The notes: generated by a model not told the origin, from the letters alone. A stretch of 64,000 nt of DNA from Cristatella mucedo (GCA_009760855.2 WPIO01000021.1:2702001-2766000); one strand, 5' to 3'. Shown: positions 1 to 13,165, counted from the first letter of the stretch. Translations and numbers: made by a program.

Positions 1-866
1 GCACACCCTTTGCGCAATTTTTACTTGGTCTGGTTACATCTGCTAACCGTGCACTACTGCAAGTGCCCAAATGCCTTTTGCTGACTTTTCCGGGTAACGG
101 CAGAGCTCCTACACCAGACGGAGTCTGACGCTGCAGGTCATGTCTTGTCTGGATCCACTTGCTCCCCGCCGTTGCAACGCCTGTGAGTATAATAAAAATG
201 CACCCGCCAGAAAAACCGAAATCAGACACGCTGCTGCTTTTTGCAATTCACTCAAAGCCAAGATGTGTGAATGCCAGTGACCGCGATGGTCGAGATAACC
301 CTGGAGATTACGAAAGGCCGTGAATTATCTGGCTGTTCTCTCCGGAAGTCTCAGTTGGAGGAGGCCAGTGCCTACGTGTGCTCAGCACAACTTACAATTG
401 TGCGCATCCACCTTATCACCCAGGTCTTATTTTCCCAAGAGATTTGTTTACAGTGGCAGCCTTCGCATTGCTGAAGCATTAATTGACCAGGCGCCAACAA
501 TGTCTGGCTTACCCACAGCACACTATCACTGTCCTGCGGCCTGGTTGTATTGTCTTAAACAAGTAACCAGGCTAATTGATATTGGCTAGGCAGAAGTCTG
601 GCCTACATTGCCTATAATGTCGTGCTTAGAGCCGATGTTCAGACGGGTGTTGACTGTTGGGATTACGAGAACTCATGTGCCAAAGAACCAGCTGTAATGC
701 CAATGCATCGTGAGCATGATGACTTAACACGACTGCCTCACGGAAGTTAGAATACTTCGTCCCATGGATCTCTCTCAGGGAAACAATGTAAACCCGGTTG
801 GTACATTCGCTTTAATTACAACGGGTATTAAATATGTGGTCAGAAATGCTTATATACAGTTGCAAT
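1..866. other. Unassigned intergenic DNA
   Basis: No recognisable protein, RNA or repeat. ORFs are short and lack splice or domain support. Confidence 0.5.
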
Positions 867-1212
867 ACCTGACCTGAACTTCCCTGACCTGATATACCCT
901 CCCCTGACCTGACCACATTTAAAAGAACTTAAAAACACACCTATTTAGGACAGCATTTAGTAGGTCCCTGTGATTCGTCCCTCATGTGCTTATGCGTGCT
1001 GACACTGTGCATGCTGCCACTAACCACACTTGCATGCTGACCCTGTGCATGTCACACCTAACCATGTTATTCATTTTGTTTGTTTATCAAGCATGATATT
1101 ACTCACCATTCAATTGCATTTCCCTTTGCAGCAAATGAAAAGCGCCTAGAGAGAGATTGAGTTCTCTGAGGGCGCTTTATCAAGTGCAATATTATTATTA
1201 TTATTGTTATTA
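867..1212 (+). mobile_element. L2/CR1-type LINE, 3' end with (ATT)n tail
   Basis: Matches the 3' part of the LINE at 11575-12450 (other strand): the segment coding the RT C-terminal end, the TGCATGCTG-rich 3' UTR, the terminal hairpin (AGCGCC...GGCGCT with an internal AGAGA/TCTCT stem) and a TTATTATTA tail. 5'-truncated, as is usual for LINE copies. Confidence 0.8.
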
Positions 1213-4200
1213 CCCAAAGTTCCTGTATGGGAGCGGAAATTAAATCTCAAGCAAGCTGCTATACGCCTTTCCAAGTCTAAGCTTGCTACCCTCTTCATGC
1301 CTTCTACTGCCATGGTCTTGGCAGACTACTGCCGGCTGGACGAATTATTGGTAACAGGGCAATAAATTGAGTAGCATTCGATAGCCTTTGGGATCATCGG
1401 CCTCACGACGACTGTGAAAGCAACTAGGTCAACATGACAAAAGCCTCGTCTTCGCTTCCTCCCTTCGCCCACTGCTTAGTATTCAACCCTAGCGTGAACA
1501 GCTTCAGTACCAATAGCTATCGATCACCGTAACCACGTGGACGTAAAAATTGTCCTTTGCAAGATGGGTCAAAGGAATGGCAAAGCAAAATCCAGACTTG
1601 GGTGAAGCTAAGGAATGGGCAGAAGGACATTTGACCTGCCTCGAGTTAGGGGGGGGCAGCGACCCGAACTGCATCCATATACCTACACCCCAACCGTAAA
1701 CAATGACGAAATAACGTCCTACTTCTACTTGCTCAGCAACGGCAGAGGGCTTTTCGAATGAACACCGTGATTGTATGCTAAAAATTGTAACTACTCTCAG
1801 GTCTTGCCCCTAAATAAAAATCCATGCCAGTCTCTGCATCCCATAGCCGTAAATCCAGGCTCTGCTTCGTGTCTAGCGATTCTATTGAGTAGTTTCTGGC
1901 CCAAACTTCGGTAAAAGATAGCTGCTATGTACTGACTGCCTGCTTGTAAATGGCTCACCGTGTGAGCATGAGCTGTAGAACTAGGCAAACCGACATGCAA
2001 ATGACAGCGAGCATGCGTTGCTGGCATGCACTTTCCCTTCGAAGGAATATCAATGCATGGAATGCGTGTTTCCTGCCATCTATCGAGCAGCTCTCTTAGT
2101 CCACGAGGTTTTGATCTTCTGTCCATTATGAGTGCCGAAGTGATAAAGCATGATTCATAAAACAAAGTGGCACAACTTGGCCAACTTTCGGCGTTGCCAT
2201 TCTGCCAGAAGACACCCGAAAGTCAAACAATACTTGTAACATATTCGTCTTGCCAGTGACGTCAGCATCTGCTAGAGGACAGCGATTGAGCTATCATACT
2301 GGCCAACATTTATTCAGCAGCAAGTCTTTCTTTAGGTCAACGCTTCCACTGTATTCTTTTCGTTCTTGTGCGATAAAATTTGATAGGTATGGCAAACTTG
2401 TAATTGTGCCTATCTTGGTACCATGTACGCCGAGTGAAACATGCATTCAATAGTGAATTAAATGGCTCTGAGATAAAAAAAATAGTAGAGGCGTTTGAGG
2501 GATAGATATTTTGTGAGCAGAACATGCCACGCTAGATTGGCCGATGTTCAATACGGTTGCTGGATACCTCCCTGTGCCACAGTCGGTGGACAGCCAGACA
2601 CCTGCTGGTGCATGCTGCCCAATTTGATTGTCAGAACCCGAGCGGCATGGCTAGGAAGTCCACCGATCGATTGGCATCAGTCATCGAAATCCGTGACACT
2701 GCAGGTAGAGATCCTGTCACCGGGTCCAACATAACAGACTCACAGGCTGTTTAGCGACCCCGGGCATGCTGTTGTTATGGCCGAATTTTGCAATCATTAG
2801 CACAAAAAATCTCCCCCTCCGCTTGATCGATGCAGGTGTCATTGCTCAGCCTGCATGCCATCGGGGTCAGGTGTGATTAATAAGCAATGGATGGCATTCT
2901 GAACACTTTCGGACGACCGTCCTGCGGTTGGGTTTCTCAGCAGACGAGCCAATATGCACGGAAGTGGCCTACCAAACTTCTTGACCACTAGTTTCAGCTG
3001 CTAGCAGCTGGAGCTTGAGCATTAATTCAAACTGTAGTAAGCATCAAGTTCGTGTGCCCCATGTGTGGGTATCGTCGAACAGCTATACTAAACATCCAAT
3101 GCTATGCCTGCTTGCCTATGGGTCTGGTCAGCTGGTTTATAATTAGTTATGTGTCTTTTTTCTTTACTCTTCCTAATATCCTTCAGCCCTTCGGCTTCTT
3201 TACAACGATGGGGTTCTTACTAAGGTAGCTCAGTGTACCCCGGCGTGTGCAGACGGAATGTGCAGACTTTTGCCACGGTGCAGCAAGCCTTTCAGTGTAG
3301 CTCTAAGACAGGGCAGATTATTCGTAAGCCTGTCACTCGGTCATCAGCTTTTATCGTTACTAGCTTTCGATCGCGCGAGGAGCTGCGAAATTATGAAGCT
3401 GGTTAAAATTTTAAACGCGGTGTTTGGGGTGACGGTGCTAGTTGCCTAGCATTATGTGATGGCCACTGCACAAGCAATCAAATCGCGATGTAGAAGCAAT
3501 GCATCATCATTCAATGGAGGCACGAGCAGAGTGCATTGTCAAGGGATGGAAAAAAGGGCAGATTGGGTTAAAGGAGGAAAGTAAGTCAACTGCTCGGTAT
3601 GAAGCGATACTGCCTTCTTGCATGCCACACAATGGACAAGGCTATGGTTAGCAAACTGATTTTTTTAACTAACAGTAATCTTAGTATATTAAGCTCTTGA
3701 GTCGTTACGATGGACGTTTGCATTCGCGGGTATACAGAGATCGACATCTGTCGAAGCAGCTGAGCTAAGAGCATTTTCTTCAGCCTCCTGTGTCACGGGT
3801 AAACTACTTGGTCGGACCTATTCATATCTTTGATATCCATAGAGGTTTTAGTGGGCCAAATATGTATTTGTTTTTTTTTATCTATACAGATGTCTGGGGG
3901 TCAGCCAGCGCCCTGCAGGCAATTCCTTCCATCGAAACCTATTTGCACAGTAGCTTTGAGCATGTGCATGTCTGGTCGCAGCTATTGATATTTCGCCCAT
4001 TCGTTCTTAGTCCCAAAGTACAGCCAGGTCGAGTTTTATCATTTACCCCACTGACACTGTCCTCCTTGAGGCTACCGCGTGCTCGTTCATCCTGTGAATA
4101 GTAAATATCTCACCGATCTAAAATCGCGTTGCATCGGCATTAATTAACCGATGGGCCACCGAAGCATTTAGCTCAAGCAAGAAAACTGTGTGTACGCAAA

Positions 4201-4243
4201 CGTGTCGCGCCACTTACTCTCTTTTTTTCTCTTAAATTTTCAG
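1213..4243. other. Unassigned DNA upstream of the possible tail-anchor exon
   Basis: Short open frames (for example 1797-2165 minus, 2557-2754 plus and 3252-3400 plus) have no recognisable domains. If the exon at 4244 is real, its upstream exons should lie here or before the window. Confidence 0.4.
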
Positions 4244-4404
4244 GCTCCTGCGCGAAAGCCGAGCTGGAGCAGAGAAAACCGGCCGCGCCGAGCCAGCAGT
4301 CTTCACCAAATGGAACGACTTCATCCGGTTACTGTTCTTTGCTGCTCCTGGCACTCGTGTCCTGTGCCGCCTGGCTCTGCTCGAGACAGGATTGTGGCCG
4401 CTAG
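4244..4404 (+). CDS. Possible terminal exon of a tail-anchored membrane protein
   Basis: A strong acceptor (long T/C tract then TTTTCAG at 4221-4243) precedes a frame, entered with one base carried over from an upstream exon. It encodes about 52 residues: a charged segment (CAKAELEQRKPAAPSQQ), a Ser/Thr/Asn linker, a hydrophobic span (YCSLLLLALVSCAAWLC) and a short polar end before TAG 4402-4404. This is the layout of a tail-anchored protein. All three forward frames are open here, so the frame choice is inferred from hydrophobicity. Upstream exons could not be assigned; a segment near 3252-3400 has an open frame with compatible phase but weak splice sites. Confidence 0.25.
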
Positions 4405-5090
4405 CCAGCCGACCTCTGGTAGATCCTTCTCTTTAGGCCTTAGCAAGACATACTGGAACAGGGGGTAGAGAACTGACGGTCAATGACTCCGCCACTGACT
4501 TCGGCTGCTGCCGAAAGGCCAGCCGCACCCGCATGGCTGAATCGTTGCCCGGTGTAGCAACGGGCTCGGGCTTCGCGAACGCGCGGCAGTTCGACCCTCA
4601 CCGAGTCTAGGTCAAGGACTGGAACTCTGCCCGCGTCGTGTAGCCGCCATTATCTTGTGGCTGAAGCAAGCCAGGCTCATTCGTTGCGACGAACCGTTTG
4701 CTAGTCCCAGCTGGTCCCGGTGCTTTGCAGTCTCTGACCAAGGCTGCAAGTTCCTGTCACCTCCTTGCCATTTGTGGTGCACCCCCGCGGGTTTTTGAAC
4801 GGACTGGCACTCTTGCATGATTCATATGTGAATCTCCATTTGAAGCGCTGTTCGTATTATACGGCAGCAAAGAGCCGCTTTTTTTTTATAAAGGTTGCTG
4901 TGTAAGGACTTCGGCAATATATTCTACGACTACATCCGCCGGTCGTTTTATGAAGTAGTTGTTGACACGAAAACAAACTAACCAGCACCCCTGACCTCAG
5001 TCGAGACCTCGTGAGTGCTGATTATTATTTAGATGAAATATATAAAGAATGTATTACCAATAGCATGAATTAAATTTTTACGCATTCGTG

Positions 5091-6066
5091 AACTGGCTGC
5101 GTCCCGGAAGCTCTTCCGGAAATTAAGTGCGTAGCCGAGTTCCAGGCGTCAGAAGCTAATTCCCACCCAACCCCGCCATACTCCGGCCACGCCGCCGCTC
5201 GCCATGCCGCTGAGCTTAGGGTAGGACGAGCGGCCGTCAGGATAGACCTCTTTATTATATCGCATGCACCAGCAACAACAGGTGACCGAAACAAGTCTAC
5301 CGGGGGGTCCTATACAAAGTACACTATAGGGGCGAAAGACGACGAAGCAAGCGCGAACAAACGTGCTAGTTGGTCAGTCGGCCTCCGCAGTCCCGGCGTT
5401 GTACCGACTCCGAATCCAACAGCACGAGCGTACGCCGTAAAAGATCCGGCGGCTGGCTGAGTAACTGCTTGGCTAGTCGAAGTCGACGTCCACCACAGTC
5501 GAGAGCTTCCGCCGAAAGACGCCTACTCACGGGGGCGTCACGAACACGCTACACGGGGAACGCGGAATACACAAGTCACAACAACGAGCGTGCTATCCAG
5601 CTCCGCTCAGGCGTTGGGCACTCGCTGCCTTGTGTGCGTGGCCGCATCGCCGGAGCGCGCCTGCAACCATTCAGATGCATAACTCGGCAAGACCGGGAGC
5701 CTCCAACACCGCGACTTACTCGGTCAACTTCTCCTACCCAAGAGCCCCGGTTACCTCTCGTCACCGCGTATCAAGCCGTATCAACCATGCCGTAGGTCAG
5801 ACCCCAGCCTAGCCGGTGGCCCTTACTTGCATTACAGCCGTCCGGTCCCAGCCAACCGAACCTAGCATGGGTACAACTGTGCTCCACCATTTGTCGCCTG
5901 GGTACAAGTGTAAGCTACGCGGCGTGCAGCAGAGCCAAGGTGTGGGCCCAGTTCTCCGCGGAGGGAAGCGACCGCGCTGTTGTTCATTTAGCACGGTAAC
6001 GCTGCGCCCGCGGGTGAGGACGGCGTGCTACCTGCGCTTGTTTAATCTCGATATTCTAGAATAAAA
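5091..6066. other. GC-rich block, unidentified
   Basis: Sharply more GC-rich than its flanks, with overlapping ORFs on both strands (for example 5370-5795 plus) that match nothing I recognise. It begins with a short hairpin (CCGGAAG-CT-CTTCCGG near 5104) and ends at AATAAAATATATG. It could be an old mobile element or an isolated CpG island. Confidence 0.35.
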
Positions 6067-6165
6067 TATATGTTTTGACTATACGAATAGGGAAAACGCG
6101 ATCGACGATGTGGCAAGGGTTATGGAGAGCCATGCTTATGAATCGTTGGCATGCTACAACAGACA

Positions 6166-6325
6166 GATTGCGACTGCTTAGGCATTATTCGCAGTACCTA
6201 AATTGTAACGATAAGGAACCGGTCGCGTTAACATCCCCACTTATGCAACAGTCATTTAGCTTCCCTCGGCGGCGTCTAGTGAGCTCTACGTTATACTTGT
6301 GCTGGACATGTACGGTTGTCGAATA
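6166..6325 (+). repeat. Dispersed element copy A (unnamed family)
   Basis: Core CATTATTCGCAGTACCTAAA, TTGTAACGATAAGGAACCGG and AGTCATTT match three other places (10325-10440, 54119-54240, 55985-56066). Copies A and B also share GCTGGACA and ATAGACTG downstream, so this family extends at least 150 bp there. Confidence 0.6.
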
Positions 6326-6526
6326 GACTGTTTTTCGTCAACAATGTGGACTCGTTACGTGAAGATGCAGGTGCTCTTTATTGCTGCCGGGCTCTACTGC
6401 CGCTGCAGTACATAGCGGCAGAATAGCCTGAACGGCTATCGCCATCGCTTGCGGTGGCAATAAATGAGCGCCCATCGCTGGATTCCAATCCACAACATCC
6501 AATGCAATTAGATAATATCTACTAGC

Positions 6527-6601
6527 AAATGTAAAGTGCCTAGAAAGAGATTAAGTTCTCTGAGGGCGCTTTATCAAGTACATTATTATTATTATTATTA
6601 T
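6527..6601 (+). mobile_element. LINE 3' hairpin and (ATT)n tail only
   Basis: A very short copy: AATGTAAAGTGCC, the AGAGATTAAGTTCTCT core, GGGCGCTTT and seven ATT units. It may be a deeply truncated LINE or a SINE remnant sharing this tail. Confidence 0.7.
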
Positions 6602-7299
6602 CTGGGTCGTGAAAAGCGAGAGTCACACTCCCTGGGCGTGATACCTGGGGCTATATGTCACGCATCGGCGCGGCTAGCGTTGTTGCGATCGCAATGTTTG
6701 CAGCCTAAGGACACGGGTGCGGAAGCCGATACAGGCCATTTGTATAAACCGGGTGGCGTCAGACGTTTTAGCTGTCTACTTGTTGCGGACTCTTAGCAGT
6801 CATCTCATTCTAGCGATACTGCTTTTGATTAAATTGGCAACATTGCACACTAAGCACGTTTTCTATATAGGCTAGATTTAGGCACGTTCTGACTACAGTA
6901 TTGAGTGCTTGAAAGATTAAGTGGCTGCTCGCTTTGCCAAAATTTGGAATGCAAAAAGAGGAATTATCTGATGAAACTATATAAGCATGGAATTGAGCAT
7001 TTTGCAGAACTTCGCTGTACTAAGCTTCTGCGAAGCCAAGATCAACGCTCATTCCAAATTGTTCAAAAGGTAGTACTGGTAACTTTTCGGGGTGTATAAC
7101 ACATTTCGTACTACTCTTGAAAGTGCGGATATCCCGAAGGCAGAATTATCTCGGCCCCTGAAGCAAAAGTTAATTATATCTGAAGTAAACGGCATGGCTA
7201 ACCAGCAGACCGTTGAGAATAGTGCTAAGACCGCTAGAGCAGTTTCTATGGAATGTTCAGCTGTAAATCCTGATTAGAATTTTCTTACAAGATCTGCTG

Positions 7300-8400
7300 C
7301 ACTGAGGTAATCGTTTTTTCCTAGGCTGCCACTAATTGTAAGTGTCTCGGGTAAGATTGGTAAAACGGAGACTGGATGAAAGTCGCTAGGCGATTATGAT
7401 CCGGGCCCGACTTTTTAATTACTGGCCTAAGCTATAGCTGCTTTCAGACGGGCAGGGACTTCACGGGTATCCAAGGACATATTTACAATACTAGTTATGG
7501 TGAGCAGAAACTGGTCCGTGCAACTCATAAGGAGAACTGTTGGGATTTCGTCAAAGTGATTAACTGTCTTCGTAGCCTGGGACAGAAATTCATCGATGAA
7601 TTCAAAAGAGACTGACGTGACCAAGGAAAGAGGAGAAGAGCAGGTCTAAGTTGGATTCCTATCGTGCAGGGTGGCAGAGGGGATGATCGAATTCCTCATC
7701 TGTTCTATCTTACCTAAGCAGATTTTTGGAGAAGCGCTCTGTTAAATCACCACAGGGATCGCTGGACAATATGCTCTCTTGTGAGCTGTTAAGAAGACGG
7801 TCGATTGTGGAAGTGAACACGTATGGGTTATTTATCTGTAATTAGGAGGGCTATGATACACGTTTGCTGCTGATAATAATAACTTAAAGACATTATAGGT
7901 TTCTTGACTCGCACGTAATTTTGGATGCCAAAACGGAAGTCCGTTCCAGGGAGAGTGAAATCTACATATGATCGTACGTGCATAGATGAGTTCCGATAGG
8001 GTAATATTGCTTGAGAAAATTTGGTCAATTACGTGGACTTTTATATATTTAGAGGCTATAACTTGAGAGCATAGATAGAAAGACTCAGACAGTGCAAGCA
8101 AATTGGAGCACATACGATCTTATGGTCTCTCACAATTTATAATGAAATCGTCCAGAATGATAAGAGGGTGATTCCAAGTGCAAACAACTGACAGAAAGTC
8201 GAAAAAGTTCCAGTTGAAGCTGGGATTGCTACCAAGTGGACGATAAATTGCCCTCAGCACCAGCTACTTACTATTAGGGGGGGGGGAGAAAACCAGACCC
8301 AAGAGATTGCTAAGTAGGACCTGAGAAAGGCTTGCAATTGGAAGATGTCCACTAGACAACGACTACCATTCCACCACCAGGTTTCAGCGATCTTTGAGTA
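7300..8400 (-). mobile_element. LINE ORF2 relic: APE endonuclease and start of RT
   Basis: Read on the minus strand from 8400 downward, decayed frames show the end of an APE-type endonuclease (AIYRPLGSNPSFN, then ILDDFI, then HVIDQIFSSN). Lower down (7624-7427) comes the RT entry region (DEIPTVLLMSCTDQFLLTI then IVNMSL). Around 7300-7420 it resembles the FHPVSVLPIL motif of L2/CR1 RTs. Stops and frameshifts show it is dead. Probably the 5' half of the family whose 3' ends are scattered through the window. Confidence 0.65.
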
Positions 8401-8461
8401 TGAAAAAGGCCAAATCTTCTGGGGTAGCAATGCAAATAGGCGAGTAGCTCTTTGACTTCTG

Positions 8462-8709
8462 CTATGTCCGTGTGATTAGTCCTTTGTGTGCTTTTGTGTG
8501 CTGATACTGCTCATGGTACCACTAACCACGTTCGCTTGCTAACCCTGTGCATGTCATCTTTTTAATAACCATCTGATGCTTGTTGTCATTGAGCATTCTA
8601 CCACTGACCATTCGACCATGCTTCCTTTTCAGCAAATTTAAAGGGCCTAGAGAGAGACTGAGCTCTCTTTGAGGGCGTGATAACAAATGTATTATCATTA
8701 TTATTATTA
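8462..8709 (+). mobile_element. LINE 3' UTR and (ATT)n tail, diverged
   Basis: Carries the same 3' UTR words (TGCTGATACTG, AACCCTGTGCATGTCA, CAGCAAATTTAAAG) and terminal hairpin as the 867-1212 copy, with more substitutions. It has an ATTATTATTA end. Confidence 0.75.
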
Positions 8710-10324
8710 AGCTGGAGCATTAGTGCGATATTGATAACTGGAGTGAATTTAATACGGTTAACCAAGAAGATATCAAGGGTGATAGAGTTACCAACAAAAA
8801 GAGTAAAAGCCACGGTTGAAGCCCCGTGTTTTAATAAGGGTTAAACCCATACACGGCCTGGGAATCCACAGTGTACGATTTCACAAGCGAGCGATGAACT
8901 AGCTGCTCTTGGTAACACGTAGGTACCTAATATTGCCTTGGCCAGTGAGGGAGCCAGGGGTGGGGCAGGGGAGGAATTACCCCCCCCCCCCCTACGGCTG
9001 AGCGAAGACCTGGGCCACTGAGTTCCTTTGCCGCACTACCATCACTAGCAATGAAGTTGCCATAAGTCCACCCTATGAGCAACCGCCGAGGTCGTGTCGA
9101 ATAAACACAAAGTTATATCGTTCTATAATTTTTTATCAATTGCGAATCTAGCCCCCACCTACATGAAAAACATGTGGGTCTTGCCCTTTCATACACGTTT
9201 TGCAGGAATTGCCCCCTCTCTAATGAAAATCCTGGCTCAGCCACTGGCTCTGGCGGAAGATGTGGTGAATGAAGTCACCGCTCTTCATGCAGCGTTATTG
9301 ACACTGTGAAACCCGTGACCTGTGACTACTGCGATTTGCTTAAACGCCGATACTGTTCAAACTGTTGAGATTTTTTACTCCTGCTCTGTGGCTACAAAAA
9401 TGTTCTCTAAAACTCAGCAATCGTGCTACTGATGGTATCCGTACTACCTAGTCATGCGACAGTTGCCAACTCTCGTTACGTATGTGCCAGACGAACAACT
9501 GCAATTCGACAATACTCAGTGCTGTGACAATGCTGCATATCGCATGCCGTTGATTTATAATGACAGAGAAGAGCCCACCGATCTCACAATTTCTGCGTAT
9601 AGACGACTCGTATTACGCATTTCGGTGAGCTTCCGGACGCTTCCTTTCGTTGACTTGATGCACCGGGCATGTCTTTTGTGGTTATGCCATCGATATTTGT
9701 AACAAGGCGAATTTAATACGGCAATCTTCGAGCTTATGCCAACCAACTTTTAGGGCTTGCGACCATGCGAACGTTGCTGAATTGGAGTTGTGTAAAAGCA
9801 TACACACTACGATTCGATATAAATTAGTTTTTCACTGCATTCAAAAGCCTGCCACTGGGTGTACGATCTGGTACGAAATTTTCGGGATGTGCTATAGCGC
9901 GACGAACAGACTGTCTAACCGAATGTCACACAGATACAAACAAAATTGGCAATACAATGCCAGGGACGAAATAGATATTCGAAGTCAAAATTGTTTGTGT
10001 GACGGTGCATGGACGATGGCTCATATTTTGTTTCGTGCCCTAATTGCGTTCCATTTTTGAGATAGTTTCCGATATCTGTTGAGATGGCGCTGAAGGGCGC
10101 TAGTGCCGATAAGCTTCTAAAAAGATAAGACGTTGAAGCCCACCTCACTGTTGCGACGGCTCTCGGCAATGAAGACAGGACGGTGACACCGACGGCTTCA
10201 AAGAAGGTGTCTTAAAATTCTCGGCGATAATTAATGTTATGTTTCAAGCTAACTAAGCCTAACGAGGTAGTGTAGGACGATCTTACTTTAAGGAGAGAGC
10301 AGTGAAACTTTGGCATCACCCATA
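8710..10324. other. Unassigned intergenic DNA
   Basis: Nothing recognisable apart from a short C run near 8981. ORFs of 60-90 codons at 9094, 9454 and 9782 show no domain or conserved motif. Confidence 0.4.
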
Positions 10325-10530
10325 TTACGACCGTCTAGGTATTATTCGAGGTTCTTAAATTATAATGATTAGGAACCGGGTACGTCTTGATCTATGATGG
10401 CGGCATAAAAATCCCAACTCATGAAAGAGCCAGTCACTTGTACGAGTCGTATGGGTCGTCGAACGACAGTTGTACGCTACGGCTGGTGCTGGACACCAGT
10501 AGTCCTTTGAGGCTGTCACATAGACTGCTT
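10325..10530 (+). repeat. Dispersed element copy B
   Basis: Core TATTATTCGAGGTTCTTAAA, TTATAATGATTAGGAACCGG, GATCTATGATGGCGGCATAA, then GAAAGAGCCAGTCACTTG. Best copy for defining the downstream part. Confidence 0.6.
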
Positions 10531-11189
10531 TAAGCTAAAGCCAAGGACTTATAATAAAGTGCTGGTTCGCTTTAGGACCGACAGGCTCTACTACAATCGG
10601 AATGCCTGCGTGGATCGGTGCTGCACTTATTACTTTGCCGTGCGTCATGGTGCTAGCTTAATCACATTTGTTGACCATTTACGATGACTAGCAACGTTAC
10701 TTACTCGTTTACGGTCTAAGGACATTAGTGCAAAAGCCACTACATCGCATTTGAAACGCTTTCGATGCCGCATGATAGGATCCAACGCGTTTCGAAAACG
10801 AAGTTATGCCAATCATGCCAAATGCATCTAAGCTCCAAAACAAAGTCAAACTTTGCTTGCTCAGACTGAGAGGAAATAGGTCAGCCAATTACATGGATCT
10901 AATAGGTAATGGCTCGCAGCCCCATAGGGAGTCTATGACCTGGCATTGAACAGGTAACAGCCCGATCGGAAATGGCACAGTTCCACGTGGCACACAAAAT
11001 CTAAAAAAGACGCTTCGACGTTCCATTCGAGAGCCGCGGGTAATGAGTATGGTAGCCTCTAATGTCATAGACTATTGAGTCACCAGTAGACAGAATATTC
11101 CTTTCTTTTCTGTCTAAAAAACATCTTGGCTTATTTAGCAGCATCATTTGTACAATGGCTATAGAGCCGTATCAGCTACCACAACCACT

Positions 11190-11288
11190 TGCAGTTGGAA
11201 ATAAAGGATCGCCCAACTGCAGGATTTGAACCCACGACCTCGGTCGTGAAGAGTGAGTGCCTTACCTTATCGGCTATCGCGGCCCAGT
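11190..11288 (-). mobile_element. SINE type B or tRNA-like head fragment
   Basis: The reverse complement reads GCCGATAAGGTAAGGCACTC, ACGACCGAGGTCGTGGGTTC and AAATCC, then GGGCGATCCTTTAT. This matches the head and body of the 18.5-kb SINE. Too degraded to be a tRNA gene. Confidence 0.55.
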
Positions 11289-11574
11289 AGCATCATTCTA
11301 TCCAAAAAGGCTGCCGAGGAGGCGATGTATAAAACCGGATTACGGTTATGCGACACCCGCTTGGATAAGCGAATCACAATACCTGTAGTGGTCGTACGAA
11401 TACTGGGAATATAAAAATAGTAATATCTGCCAGTGGCTGTGGGTGAACTTTTGTAAGTCCTTCCTCGGTGCAGACATTACCTTTCATAAAGCACGCGTGC
11501 GTTCGTGTGGGCGCTCGCACGGGCGATTGCACGCGCATGGTCAGAAGATATCTGGCCCCAGAGCCTTGTAATAG

Positions 11575-12450
11575 TTATAATAATAATAATAATAACAATG
11601 CACTTGATAAAGCACCCTCAGAGAGCTCAATCTCTCCATAGGTGCTTTAAATTTGCTGCAAAGGGAAATGCGACTGAATGGTGAGTAATATATCATGCTT
11701 GACAAACAAACAAAATGAATAACATGGTTACGGGTGACATGCACAGGGTCAGCATGCAAATGTGGTTAGTGGCAGCTTGCACAGTGTCAGCATGCATAAG
11801 CACATCAAGGACGAATCACAGGGACCCACTAAATGCTGTCCTAAATACGTGTGTTTTTAAGTTCTTTTAAATGTAGTCAGGTCAGGGAATGTTCTGACAA
11901 AGGTCGGGAGGGAGTTCCAGGCTTTGGGAACATAAGAACTAAATGCACGGTCTCCAAAGGATTTAAGGTCTGTACGAGGTATTTCTAGACTGTTGGATTC
12001 CGAAAAGCGGGTGGTACGATGCTTGGCCTGATGGGGTAGTATATCTGACAGATAGGCTGGAGCCATACAATTAAGGGACCTAAAAGTAAGCGACAAAACC
12101 TTGAAGTCAATCCGTTGCTTGACTGGTAGCCAGTGCAGGTCGGCGAGAAGTGGAGTAATGTGGCAACTGCGATGCTCACGACAGACAAGCCTAGCTGCAG
12201 AGTTTTGCACCAGCTGGAATCGCCTGATCACACATGCTGGTAGGCCAGTAAGCAGTGGGTTGCAGAAGTCGAGACGGGATGTCACGAATGCATGGACCAA
12301 CTTGGACGTGGTATCCTTATCTAAACAAGCCCAGATTTTAGCAATGTTATATAGCTGAAAATAGGCAGATTTGACTGTGGAGCTGATATGGTCGTCTAAC
12401 GAGAGGTCGCTTTGGAATATGGCAACCTAGATTTTGAGCTGATTCAACAG
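11575..12450 (-). mobile_element. L2/CR1-type LINE, RT C-terminus, 3' UTR and (ATT)n tail
   Basis: The best-preserved LINE copy. On the minus strand 12300-11857 encodes an open RT C-terminal region (VTSRLDFCNPLLTGLPA, LVQNSAARLVCRE, HITPLLADLHWLPV, RIDFKVLSLTFRSL, APAYLSDIL, DRAFSSYVPKAWNSLP). Upstream frames back to about 12450 continue the RT (DDHISSTVKSAYFQLYNIAK) but contain a stop. The 3' UTR, hairpin and ATT tail follow at the low-coordinate end. Confidence 0.88.
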
Positions 12451-13165
12451 GAGATGCTGGCAGAGCCAATTTTGAGCGTCAGTACAATACCTGATATAAT
12501 TTAGAGCGTAATTATAATGTATTAAGTTTACTTAGGTCCCAAAGAAAATAGATTGCTAAAAAGGCGAGCGCTATAGAAATCCTTTACCCCTGTCTCTAGC
12601 AACCGACTCGGAGCCGGACCTGTGAATGCGAGCCTCATCGTGGGTGCCTCTGTAGCTACGCTCGAAAGCTTGGTCCGTGCAATTTGTCCTCTCTAAGGTT
12701 TTTGCGTGCTGAAACTATTCGAGCTGTCTGCTATCGCTCATCAGTTGACTTGCTGCTTCCAGGGAAGTGTAACAATTATTACCTTTAAATGCCAGAACTG
12801 CAACTTAATAGATTGCCACGGCACAATCAGTTACAAGACAGCTGGGGAACTAAGCATGTTCAGTATGCGTCGTTTCCTGTTGCTCAGCAAACAGGCAGGC
12901 CAGCCGATCGTATTCAACGAGCTACGCGTACGCCAGCTGGGGGCAGCTGGGAGGGCACATTTCCTCGCCTTCCTGGCCCCTATACAGTCTGAAAGAGCAA
13001 TCTACCAGAAAAACGCAGCAGTTTTTCGGACTACGGCCGTCGTAGGTGTCACGAGTGACGTCCTTCGTTTGCTTCCACTTCAGTTATTCTCAATAAATTC
13101 TCGGGTGTGAGACTCGCGTTCCCAACCTGAATCTGGAGTACAGTCGCGCCTTGCCAAGAGTCAAG
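12451..13165. other. Unassigned DNA between the two LINE copies
   Basis: A 134-codon plus ORF (12706-13110) has no recognisable motif and no splice context. I see no gene here. Confidence 0.4.
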
